From positions 1 to 31,458 of the forward strand of contig CALEYW010000077.1 of the NCBI GenBank assembly GCA_937927945.1: a stretch of DNA of 31,458 bases. Reading direction: 5' to 3'. Below are positions 1 through 7,066 of the stretch, in pieces. This DNA comes from an uncultured candidate division WPS-2 bacterium (GTDB lineage Bacteria > Vulcanimicrobiota > Vulcanimicrobiia > Vulcanimicrobiales > Vulcanimicrobiaceae). The notes beneath the pieces were generated by a model. That model did not search any database. It was not told where the DNA came from and was given only the letters and a program-made list of their open reading frames with translations. The translations under genes were made by a program, and so were the position numbers. Position 1 is the first letter of the stretch, and every line of letters begins with the position of its first letter.

Positions 1-520
1 CGCGAGTCGCATGCGTCGCTCGCGAACGAAGCGATGCAACACCGCTTTGCGCCCTTCATCTCCATCGCTCGACCGATGAGATCGACTATACGGGTTCGTC
101 ACCGACTGGATCACGTGGTGGCCGGTTCCGCAAACTGATCGACGTGGCCGAAGACCGGATCGGCGGCGTGCGCCTTGCCGATCTCGGAGCGCGCGCTTTC
201 GACATGGTCGGCAGCAGACCATTGAAGCCGTGGAAGCGCTCGCTCAACGGTTGCGTATCGACGTGTTCGCGCACCATCACTTGAGGGTCTCGGGGCTCCT
301 GGTCTCGTCATTCAAGCATCGTATCCGTCGAGCCGCATAGACGTCCAGGCGGCTCTTGCGCCTCCAGGCGACGTGTCTTTCGGGCTTTCAGACTGACGAT
401 TTGCCGCGACGACCCTCGCCATCGCCTTGCACACTTATTGTTTGCAGACTCGCGCGCGACGCGTGCGCTATCGTGCTTCTTGACCGGAAACCAACTCTCG
501 TCAATCGGAGGAAGCAGAAC
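1..520. other. No identifiable gene
   Basis: All six frames are short or interrupted over these 520 bases. A plus-strand frame runs open from the left edge to about 285 and a minus-strand frame from 311 to 111, but neither shows a domain, ribosome binding site or motif I recognise. It could be the decayed end of a gene outside the window. The only clear signal is the ribosome binding site at 507-512, which belongs to the next gene. Confidence 0.5.
507..512 (+). promoter_or_regulatory. Ribosome binding site fixing the SnoaL-like start
   Basis: GGAGGA lies 8 bases before the ATG at 521. This strong Shine-Dalgarno shows that the original gene began at 521, in a frame different from the one that carries most of the conserved protein. 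It is the main argument that the gene is frameshifted and not simply shorter. Confidence 0.75.
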
Positions 521-1110
521 ATGGCACAAGTCGCAACGCAATCGTACCTAGAAGATCGGCTCAGCATCGCGGATCTCATTACTGGATGGATCCATCGGGA
601 TCTTTGCGAGTGGAGCAACTCCGGAATCTCTTTCACCCAGACGCAACCATCGACATCACATGGTTCCAAGGGAAAGCCAGCGATTTCGTGGATGGTTCGA
701 TGAAGATGGGCGCGTCCAACTTCCAGGCCAAGCACGTCATGACTTCGCCGGTCGTGACCTTCAACGGTAACAAAGCCATCGCAGAGACGAACGCGATCAT
801 CGTAGGCGCCAATGCCGTGCTAGGGGTGGGCTGCGAGGGACACGCGCGGTTTTACGATCGTGTGGAGAAGCGCGACGGTGTGTGGAAGATCGCAGACCGC
901 CGGACCATCTACGACATTTGCATGTTTATCTTCCCAACTGGGGTCGTTGAAGTCGACAAACGTGTCGTTCAGAAATATCCGCGCGAGTACGCAGCCCTTG
1001 CCTACGTTCTGGAGAAAAGCGGTTTCCCCGTGAATGCAGTCTTCCTAACCAGAGGCAGCGATCTTGAAAAAGCGATCAAGGCCGAGGGGCAGACGTGGCT
1101 CAAGGCTTGA
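521..1110 (+). pseudogene. SnoaL/NTF2-like protein, frameshifted near 612
   Basis: The intact protein would be a small alpha+beta-cone protein of about 196 residues in the SnoaL-like/NTF2-like superfamily, whose members include polyketide cyclases, dehydratases and many proteins of unknown function. From the ATG at 521 the frame gives an N-terminal helix (LEDRLSIADLITGWIHRDL) typical of the family. Near 612 the family continuation (EQLRNLFHPDATIDITWF) moves into another frame and then runs open to the TGA at 1108-1110. Adding one G in the GTGG run at 611-613 would join the two halves as DLCEWEQLRNLF. Later segments (FYDRVEKRDGVWKIADRRTIYD) match the usual C-terminal strands. An ATG at 586 lies in the second frame but has no ribosome binding site and would lose the first helix. 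A recent mutation and a single-base sequencing error are both possible. No substrate can be inferred. Confidence 0.75.
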
Positions 1111-1134
1111 CGTTGTCCAGGTCGCTGTCTCCCG

Positions 1135-1356
1135 TTATTCGGTGATCGTCACGCGAAGAATGTGGTCGCCTCCGACCTCGAAAACGAGGGTCGCGGGGCC
1201 GTTGTAGCCGCCGCCGGTCACGTCGATGGCGACGGTGGTGGTCGACCCTTCGTTGAAGACGCTGGTGACCCGGAGACGGTTGTGCGTTCCGATGTTCTCG
1301 TTGTCGCTCCACTGGAGCGATCGACGCTCTGCTGGAGAACGTTCGCCCGAAATCGA
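1135..1356 (-). pseudogene. Start-less remnant of a beta-rich hypothetical protein
   Basis: Read on the minus strand, a frame of 73 codons ends in TAA at 1135-1137. Its composition looks protein-like, with alternating hydrophobic strands (LRVTSVFNEGSTTTVAIDV and ATLVFEVGGDHILRVTITE) as in an Ig-like or other beta-sandwich C-terminus. The frame is closed upstream by TGA at 1357-1359 and contains no ATG or usable GTG, so it cannot be expressed alone. Another minus-strand frame just upstream ends in TAA with the residues PVPAPAFTAPW. A disrupted larger gene is the simplest reading, but I cannot name a family. The strand-like periodicity could be chance. Confidence 0.45.
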
Positions 1357-1642
1357 TCAGTTCCGCGTCTTCTTACCACGGCGCCGTGAACGCCGGCGCC
1401 GGAACCGGCTCGACCGTATACATCGCCGGGCGGCGCCGGTAGGACTTGCAGCGGCCGGAGCATCTCGGCTGCTCGGAGCCGCGATGACGACGCCGCTACG
1501 CTATAAGCAAGCGAGCTAGTGGTGTGCCTCAAATCCCTACTGCGACCACGCGGGGCGTCCAGCAAACCGTCCACCTGAGCCGAAAGAATCGGCCGGACGG
1601 CGGGTACCGCCCCGGCACGGGCATCGCTAGGATAGGGGGACG
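1357..1642. other. Intergenic region upstream of the kdp operon
   Basis: This stretch holds only short overlapping frames and should contain the kdp promoter. A possible -10 (TAGGAT, 1628-1633) sits just before the first small gene, but I see no good -35 at the right spacing and no clear operator for a response regulator. Confidence 0.35.
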
Positions 1643-1738
1643 ATGACAACCCCTGTTCTCGAGCTCGCCCTCATCGCGCTCTCCGCGCTCTGCTTTTGGC
1701 TGCTCGACCGCTATGTGATCGGCTGCGAAAACGTATGA
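1643..1738 (+). CDS. 31-residue single-TM peptide leading the kdp operon
   Basis: The ATG at 1643 opens a 31-codon frame for a protein with one hydrophobic helix (about residues 5-21) and a polar C-terminus, LLDRYVIGCENV. A G-rich AGGGGGA precedes the start, though only about 2 bases away. The stop overlaps the kdpF start (TGA at 1736-1738, ATG at 1735-1737), which implies translational coupling. As far as I recall, comparable tiny membrane peptides ending in a Y-x-x-x-C-E/D pattern sit ahead of kdpF in other bacteria and are usually left unannotated. The role is unknown; a KdpF-like stabilising peptide of the KdpABC complex is my inference. Being the first gene of the operon and coupled to kdpF argues that it is real. 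Confidence 0.65.
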   Translation: MTTPVLELALIALSALCFWLLDRYVIGCENV

Positions 1739-1824
1739 CCACCGACTTGCTCGTCGGCCTTTTGCTGGCCGTCGCCGCGCTCGCGTACCTGACGTATGCG
1801 ATGCTGCGTCCCGAACGCTTCTAA
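1735..1824 (+). CDS. kdpF: KdpF, small subunit of the K+-transporting ATPase
   Basis: This 29-residue peptide is one membrane helix followed by the KdpF tail, YLTYAMLRPERF. The usual family pattern is Y-L-x-Y-A-L-L-x-P-E-x-F at a total length of about 29 residues, so the match is good. In E. coli KdpF sits in the inner membrane against KdpA and stabilises the KdpFABC complex without being strictly needed for transport. It overlaps the preceding 31-residue peptide by 4 bases, and kdpA begins 14 bases after its stop with AAGGAG (1823-1828) in between. Confidence 0.93.
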   Translation: MTTDLLVGLLLAVAALAYLTYAMLRPERF

Positions 1825-1838
1825 GGAGTGACCTACCG

Positions 1839-3539
1839 ATGACCGTCATAGGGTGGTTACAAGCCGCTCTCGTTTTCGCGCTCGTCTGCGTGTTCGTGAA
1901 GCCGCTCGGCGCGTATATGGCCCGCGTCTTCGAAGGCGAGCGGGTGTTCCTCTCGCCGGTGCTGGCGCCCCTCGAGCGCGGCATCTACCGGCTCTGCCGG
2001 ATCGACGCGGACCGCGAAATGGGCTGGAAGCCGTACGCATTTTCCGTGGTGGCGTTCAGCCTGGTGAGCTTCGCGTATCTTTACGTACTGCTGCGCGTGC
2101 AAGCGTTCTTACCGCTCAACCCGCAAGGCTTCGGAAACCTCGCGCCCGACCTGGCGTGGAACACGGCCATCTCGTTCATGACGAACACGAATTGGCAGTT
2201 CTACCCCGGCGAATCGACGATGAGCTACCTCTCGCAGATGGCGGGACTCGGCTGGCACATGTTCGTCTCGGCGGGCACCGGGATCGCGATCGCGATCGCG
2301 CTGATGCGCGGCTTGTCGGGCCGCAGCGCGTCGACGATCGGAAACTTCTGGGTCGATCTGACGCGCACCGTGCTGTACGTTCTGCTGCCGATCGCGTTGG
2401 TCGGCTCGCTGTTCCTCGTGTGGCAAGGCGTGCCCCAGAACTTCGCCGTCTATACGACGGCGAAAACGGTCGAAGGCGCTGCGCAGTCGATCCCCCAAGG
2501 CCCGATGGCCTCGATGGAAGTCATCAAGGAGCTCGGCACCAACGGCGGCGGGTTCGTCAACGCGAACTCCGCCGCGCCTTGGGAGAATCCGACCGGCTTG
2601 AGCAACCTGTTCGAGCTGATGCTGATCTTCATGATCGGCGCGGCGTTGACGTATACGTTCGGGCGCTACGTGCGTAACCAACGTCAGGGCTGGGCGCTAT
2701 TCGCCGCGATGTCGATCCTTTTCGTAGGCGGCTTCACGGCCGCGTACGCAGCCGAAGCGGCCGGCAACCCGATCGTCCACGCACTCGGAGTGCTCGGCGG
2801 AAACTTCGAGGGGAAGGAGACGCGCTTCGGCATCGCCGCCTCGGCGCTCTTCGCGACGATGACCACCGACACGTCGTGCGGCGCGGTCAACGCGATGCAC
2901 GACTCGTTCACGGCGCTCGGCGGCCTGATCCCGATGTTCAACATGCAGCTGGGCGAGGTCGTCTTCGGCGGCGTCGGTTCCGGCTTCTACGGCATGATCT
3001 ACTACGCGATCTTGACGGTCTTCATCGCCGGCTTGATGGTGGGCCGGACGCCCGAGTACCTCGGAAAGAAGATCGAACGCCGGGAAGTGCAGCTGGCAAT
3101 TCTCGCTGCCCTCGTCGTGCCGGTCTTCGCCTTGATTCCGGCTGGGCTCGCCACGGTCTTGCCGGCCGGCCTCGCGACCCTCAACAATGCGGGTCCGCAC
3201 GGCTTCAGCGAGATCTTGTATGCGTACACCTCGATGGTGAACAACAACGGGTCCGCCTTCGCGGGCCTCGGCGGGAACCAGTGGTGGAACGTCTCGGGCG
3301 GCGTCGTCATGCTCTTCGGCCGCATCGCGATCATGATCCCGGTGCTGGCTCTCGCCGGCGCGTTGGCCCGCAAACGCGCGATCCCCGAAACCGTCGGCAC
3401 CTTCGGGACCACGTCGCCGATCTTCGTCGTGCTGCTGATCGGCGTGATCGTGATCGTCGGCGCGCTGACCTTCTTCCCGGCCGACGCGCTGGGGCCGATC
3501 GTCGAGCAACTGCTGAATCAGCAAGGAAAGACATTCTGA
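1839..3539 (+). CDS. kdpA: KdpA, K+-channel-like subunit of the Kdp ATPase
   Basis: KdpA (566 residues, near the usual 560) is the integral-membrane subunit that selects and takes in K+ for the high-affinity KdpFABC pump. It belongs to the superfamily of K+ transporters with four pore loops. The four filter regions are visible: TNTNWQFYPGE at residues 115-125, ELGTNGGGFVNANSAAPWEN at 231-250, TDTSCGAVNAMHDS at 343-356 and SMVNNNGSAFAGLGGN at 465-480. About ten hydrophobic segments surround them. The third loop reads TTDTSCGAV where I would expect a TSATGAV-like sequence in enteric proteins, a modest variation. AAGGAG lies 10 bases before the ATG. The stop overlaps the kdpB start (TGATG at 3537-3541), so the two are coupled. 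Confidence 0.97.
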   Translation: MTVIGWLQAALVFALVCVFVKPLGAYMARVFEGERVFLSPVLAPLERGIYRLCRIDADREMGWKPYAFSVVAFSLVSFAYLYVLLRVQAFLPLNPQGFGNLAPDLAWNTAISFMTNTNWQFYPGESTMSYLSQMAGLGWHMFVSAGTGIAIAIALMRGLSGRSASTIGNFWVDLTRTVLYVLLPIALVGSLFLVWQGVPQNFAVYTTAKTVEGAAQSIPQGPMASMEVIKELGTNGGGFVNANSAAPWENPTGLSNLFELMLIFMIGAALTYTFGRYVRNQRQGWALFAAMSILFVGGFTAAYAAEAAGNPIVHALGVLGGNFEGKETRFGIAASALFATMTTDTSCGAVNAMHDSFTALGGLIPMFNMQLGEVVFGGVGSGFYGMIYYAILTVFIAGLMVGRTPEYLGKKIERREVQLAILAALVVPVFALIPAGLATVLPAGLATLNNAGPHGFSEILYAYTSMVNNNGSAFAGLGGNQWWNVSGGVVMLFGRIAIMIPVLALAGALARKRAIPETVGTFGTTSPIFVVLLIGVIVIVGALTFFPADALGPIVEQLLNQQGKTF

Positions 3540-5611
3540 TGGTTTCGCGCTCTCGCTCCCTCTTCGACCGCACGATCCTCGTGCCGGCGATTCGCGAGTC
3601 CTTCATCAAGCTCGATCCGCGCGTCCAGCTCCGCAACCCGGTGATGTTCATCGTCGAGGTCGGCGCGCTGGTCTCGATCTGCTACGCGTTCCGTGACGCG
3701 CGCACGGGGCAGGCCTCGTTCGACGTCGCGATCTCGGCTTGGCTCTGGTTCACCGTCCTGTTCGCCAACTTCGCCGAAGCGATGGCCGAGGGCCGGGGGA
3801 AGGCGCAAGCGGAGTATCTGCGCCGTACCAAGACCGACACGATCGCGCGCCGGCTCACCGAGTGGACGCGTGCATCGGGGAACTATCTGGAAGAGAAGAT
3901 CCCGGCGACCCAACTGCGGCGCGGCGATCGCGTCGTCGCGGAGGTGAACGATCTCATCGCGACCGACGGCGAGATCGTCGAGGGCGCCGCGACGGTCGAC
4001 GAGTCGGCGATCACCGGCGAGTCCGCGCCCGTCATCCGCGAGGCCGGCGGCGACCGCTCGTCGGTGACGGGCGGGACGCGCGTGCTCTCCGACCGGATCG
4101 TCTACGAAGTCAGCGCGAACCCCGGTGAGTCGTTCCTCGACCGCATGATCTCGCTGGTCGAAGGCGCGCAGCGTCAGAAGACGCCGAACGAGATCGCGCT
4201 CTCGATCCTGCTCGCCGGCTTGACGATCATCTTCGTCATCGCCGTTGCGACGCTCGCACCGTTTTCGATCTACGCCGGCGCGACGCCGAGCGTCGTGGTG
4301 CTGATCGCGCTGCTGGTGTGCTTGATTCCGACCACCATCGGCGGTCTGCTCAGCGCCATCGGGATCGCGGGGATGGATCGCGTTCTGCAGCGCAACGTGC
4401 TCGCGATGTCGGGACGTGCGGTCGAAGCGGCCGGCGACGTCGACACGCTGCTGCTCGACAAGACCGGGACGATCACGCTCGGCAACCGCCAGGCGACCGA
4501 GGTCGTCTGCGCCGCCGGAGTGCGCGAGTCGACCGCGTACCGCGCCGCCTACTTCGCCTCGCTCGCCGACGAGACGCCCGAAGGCCGTTCGATCGTGCTG
4601 CTCGCCGGCTCGCGGGCCGGGCTGCAGCCGGAAGAAGTGACGAACGGGGCATTGCCGGCCGGGTCGACCGTCGTCCCGTTCAGTGCCTACACGCGCATGT
4701 CGGGACTCGACTTCGCCGACGGCTCGCAGGTTCGCAAGGGCGCGCCCGACGCGGTGCGCGCGTGGGTTGCGAACGGCGGCGGCGCGATCTCCGAGACGCT
4801 CGCCGCGGAAGTGGAGAGGGTGGCGCGCGCCGGCGGCACGCCGCTGCTGCTCGCCGACAAAACGCAGGTCATCGCGATGATCGGCCTGCGCGACATCCTC
4901 AAGCCGAACACGCGGGTGCGGTTCGACCGGCTGCGCGCCATGGGGATTCGCACGGTGATGATCACCGGCGACAACCCGCTGACCGCGAGCGCGATCGCCC
5001 GCGAAGCGGGCGTCGACGACTTCCTCGCCGAGGCGACGCCCGAGACGAAGATGACGCTCATCAAGCGCGAGCAGACCGAAGGCCGGCTCGTAGCGATGAC
5101 CGGCGACGGGACCAACGACGCTCCTGCGCTTGCGCAAGCCGACGTCGGCGTCGCGATGAACAGCGGCACGCAAGCGGCCAAAGAGGCGGCCAACATGGTC
5201 GACCTCGACTCCGATCCCACCAAGCTGATCGAGATCGTCGAGATCGGCAAGCAGCTGTTGATGACGCGTGGATCGCTGACGACCTTCTCGATCGCCAACG
5301 ACGTTGCGAAGTATTTCGCGATCCTCCCGGCGATGTTCAGCGTCGCGTACCCGGCGATGGCAGCGCTCAACGTAATGCATCTGGCGACGCCGCAGAGCGC
5401 GATCCTCTCCGCGATCATCTTCAACGCGCTCATCATCGTCGCGCTGATCCCACTCGCTCTGCGCGGCGTTCCGTATCGCCCGCGCGGCGCGAACGCGGTG
5501 CTGCGCGAGAACGTGCTCATCTACGGCCTGGGCGGGATCATCGTGCCGTTCATCGGGATCAAGCTGATCGACCTCATCCTGGTCGCCTTCCATCTGACGG
5601 GAGCGCAATAG
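3539..5611 (+). CDS. kdpB: KdpB, P-type ATPase subunit of the Kdp pump
   Basis: KdpB (690 residues) hydrolyses ATP to drive K+ uptake and is a P1A-type ATPase. The signature is complete: TGES in the actuator domain at residues 159-162, the phosphorylation site DKTGT with Asp307, KGAPD in the nucleotide-binding domain, TGDNP, and the hinge motif TGDGTNDAPALAQADVGVAM. Both the TGES numbering and Asp307 coincide with E. coli KdpB, where Ser162 of TGES is the site of inhibitory phosphorylation. Ser162 is present here, so that control is possible in principle. The start at 3539 overlaps the kdpA stop. A much longer same-frame reading begins at 2876 but lies inside kdpA and is not used. kdpC follows after 4 bases. 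Confidence 0.97.
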   Translation: MVSRSRSLFDRTILVPAIRESFIKLDPRVQLRNPVMFIVEVGALVSICYAFRDARTGQASFDVAISAWLWFTVLFANFAEAMAEGRGKAQAEYLRRTKTDTIARRLTEWTRASGNYLEEKIPATQLRRGDRVVAEVNDLIATDGEIVEGAATVDESAITGESAPVIREAGGDRSSVTGGTRVLSDRIVYEVSANPGESFLDRMISLVEGAQRQKTPNEIALSILLAGLTIIFVIAVATLAPFSIYAGATPSVVVLIALLVCLIPTTIGGLLSAIGIAGMDRVLQRNVLAMSGRAVEAAGDVDTLLLDKTGTITLGNRQATEVVCAAGVRESTAYRAAYFASLADETPEGRSIVLLAGSRAGLQPEEVTNGALPAGSTVVPFSAYTRMSGLDFADGSQVRKGAPDAVRAWVANGGGAISETLAAEVERVARAGGTPLLLADKTQVIAMIGLRDILKPNTRVRFDRLRAMGIRTVMITGDNPLTASAIAREAGVDDFLAEATPETKMTLIKREQTEGRLVAMTGDGTNDAPALAQADVGVAMNSGTQAAKEAANMVDLDSDPTKLIEIVEIGKQLLMTRGSLTTFSIANDVAKYFAILPAMFSVAYPAMAALNVMHLATPQSAILSAIIFNALIIVALIPLALRGVPYRPRGANAVLRENVLIYGLGGIIVPFIGIKLIDLILVAFHLTGAQ

Positions 5612-5615
5612 CGCC

Positions 5616-6230
5616 ATGGCCACTTCGCAAGAACCTGCCCGCGAGAACACGCTGCGGCACGTCGTCACCTCCGTGCTCTACACGGTCGTGACGGTCGTCG
5701 CGCTCGGCCTCGTATATCCGGTCGTCATCTGGGGCCTCGGCACGCTGCTCTTCCACCATCAGGCCGGGGGTTCGCTCATCGTCAGCAACGGCACCGTGGT
5801 CGGTTCGGAATTGGTCGGACAGAACTTCACGAAGGCGAAATACTTCCAGGGCCGCCCGTCGGCTGCCGGCAAGGGATACGATCCAACCGCGACCGGCGGC
5901 ACCAATTACGGGCCGACGAGCAAGAAGTTGATCGACGCAACCAAATCGACGATCGACGCGCTGAAGAAGGCGAACCCGGATGCGTCCGGTCCGATCCCGA
6001 TGGATCTCGTCACCTCGAGCGCAAGCGGAATCGATCCCGACGTCTCTCCGGAAGGCGCTTACTATCAAGCAGCGCGCGTCGCGAAAGCACGCGGTCTGTC
6101 GCTCGAAACGGTACGCTCCCTCATCGCCGCACACGTCACCCCGCGTCAGCTCGGCCTGCTCGGCGAGCCACGCGTGAACGTACTCGAACTCAACCGCGCG
6201 CTCGACGCGCAAGGAGCCTCTTCGAAGTGA
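5616..6230 (+). CDS. kdpC: KdpC, accessory subunit of the Kdp ATPase
   Basis: KdpC (204 residues) has one N-terminal membrane helix (about residues 20-42) and a periplasmic domain, and it helps KdpA and KdpB bind K+ and ATP. Family motifs are clear: GSELVGQNF, YFQGRPSAAG, the NYGPTSKKL region and PIPMDLVTSSASGIDPDVSP, then the C-terminal Leu/Arg-rich helices ending in VNVLELNRAL. It starts 4 bases after kdpB. Its stop overlaps the next gene's GTG start (GTGA, 6227-6230), which ties the following beta-barrel gene to the operon. Confidence 0.96.
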   Translation: MATSQEPARENTLRHVVTSVLYTVVTVVALGLVYPVVIWGLGTLLFHHQAGGSLIVSNGTVVGSELVGQNFTKAKYFQGRPSAAGKGYDPTATGGTNYGPTSKKLIDATKSTIDALKKANPDASGPIPMDLVTSSASGIDPDVSPEGAYYQAARVAKARGLSLETVRSLIAAHVTPRQLGLLGEPRVNVLELNRALDAQGASSK

Positions 6231-7066
6231 TCCGCCCCCTGATCGCGACCCTCGCCCTGACCCTCGTTCCAGCCGTCGCGATCGCCCAGACCCTGCCTTC
6301 ACCCTCGCCCGCGCCGTCGGCGGCCCCGTCGACGCTCTATCCCGCGTTGGGGAACAACGATCCGTGCACGTCGCTCTCCGCGATCGTGACGCGACCCAGC
6401 GTTTCGAACTCCGTTTGCACCGTCCGGCCGAACCACGTGTTGATCGAATCCGGCTACACGAACACGACCGCCAACGGCGGCGGCAATACCGTCGCGTATC
6501 CGCAGGCCCTGATTCGCGTCGGGACCGCGATCCGGGCGCTGGAGTTCGACGTCATCCCGCCGTCGCTGCTTCGCACGAACACAGGCGGCGTGACGACGGG
6601 CACGACCGACGCGGGCGCGGGTCTCAAGTACGTCTTGGGTTACACACCGAAGTTCAACTACGGCGCGCAGTTTTTCTTCACCGCGCCGACCGGCACCAAC
6701 GGTTTCTCCTCGAACGGTACGAACGCGAACTATGCGCTCCAAGCGGGCTACACGCTGAGCTCGGTGTTCTCGCTCGCGGCGGCGGCACAGGTGTTCTCGT
6801 TCGCGAACAACGGAGCGCGCTATTCCTCGTTCGTTCCGTCGATCGTGCTGAACGCGTCGCTGCCGAATTCGAGCGGCGTCTTCATCGAGGCCGCGCAGTT
6901 CACCAAAGCCAACGGTCCCGGAACCCCGACGCGCACGCAGTACATCCTCGGCGTGACGCACGACGTCGGGCAGCGCCTGCAGCTGGACGTGGAGGGCGGC
7001 CTGTCGCCCACGACGGCGACCGGCAAGTACCGCTTCATCGGCTTCGGGTTCGCGTACTACCTCTGA
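6227..7066 (+). CDS. Putative outer-membrane beta-barrel protein of the kdp operon
   Basis: The 279-residue product has an N-terminal signal peptide (residues 1-20, cleavage after AIA-Q likely), a short Pro/Ser/Ala linker, then Gly/Thr/Asn-rich amphipathic strands. It ends in FIGFGFAYYL, an aromatic-rich last strand like those recognised by the Bam machinery. Two Cys (PCTS and VCTV) fall in the early mature region and could form a disulfide. It resembles small transporter-like barrels rather than a classical trimeric porin, and I do not recognise a named family. The GTG start overlaps the kdpC stop by 4 bases, with AAGGAG (6211-6216) 10 bases ahead, so it is co-translated with the pump. Carrying K+ or another solute across the outer membrane is an inference from position. 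The 3' end overlaps the convergent sensor gene by 10 bases. Confidence 0.7.
   Translation: MIRPLIATLALTLVPAVAIAQTLPSPSPAPSAAPSTLYPALGNNDPCTSLSAIVTRPSVSNSVCTVRPNHVLIESGYTNTTANGGGNTVAYPQALIRVGTAIRALEFDVIPPSLLRTNTGGVTTGTTDAGAGLKYVLGYTPKFNYGAQFFFTAPTGTNGFSSNGTNANYALQAGYTLSSVFSLAAAAQVFSFANNGARYSSFVPSIVLNASLPNSSGVFIEAAQFTKANGPGTPTRTQYILGVTHDVGQRLQLDVEGGLSPTTATGKYRFIGFGFAYYL

Noticed and set aside
3518..5668. A 716-codon minus-strand open frame across kdpB
   Set aside because: Antisense shadow of a complete kdpB with all P-type ATPase motifs.
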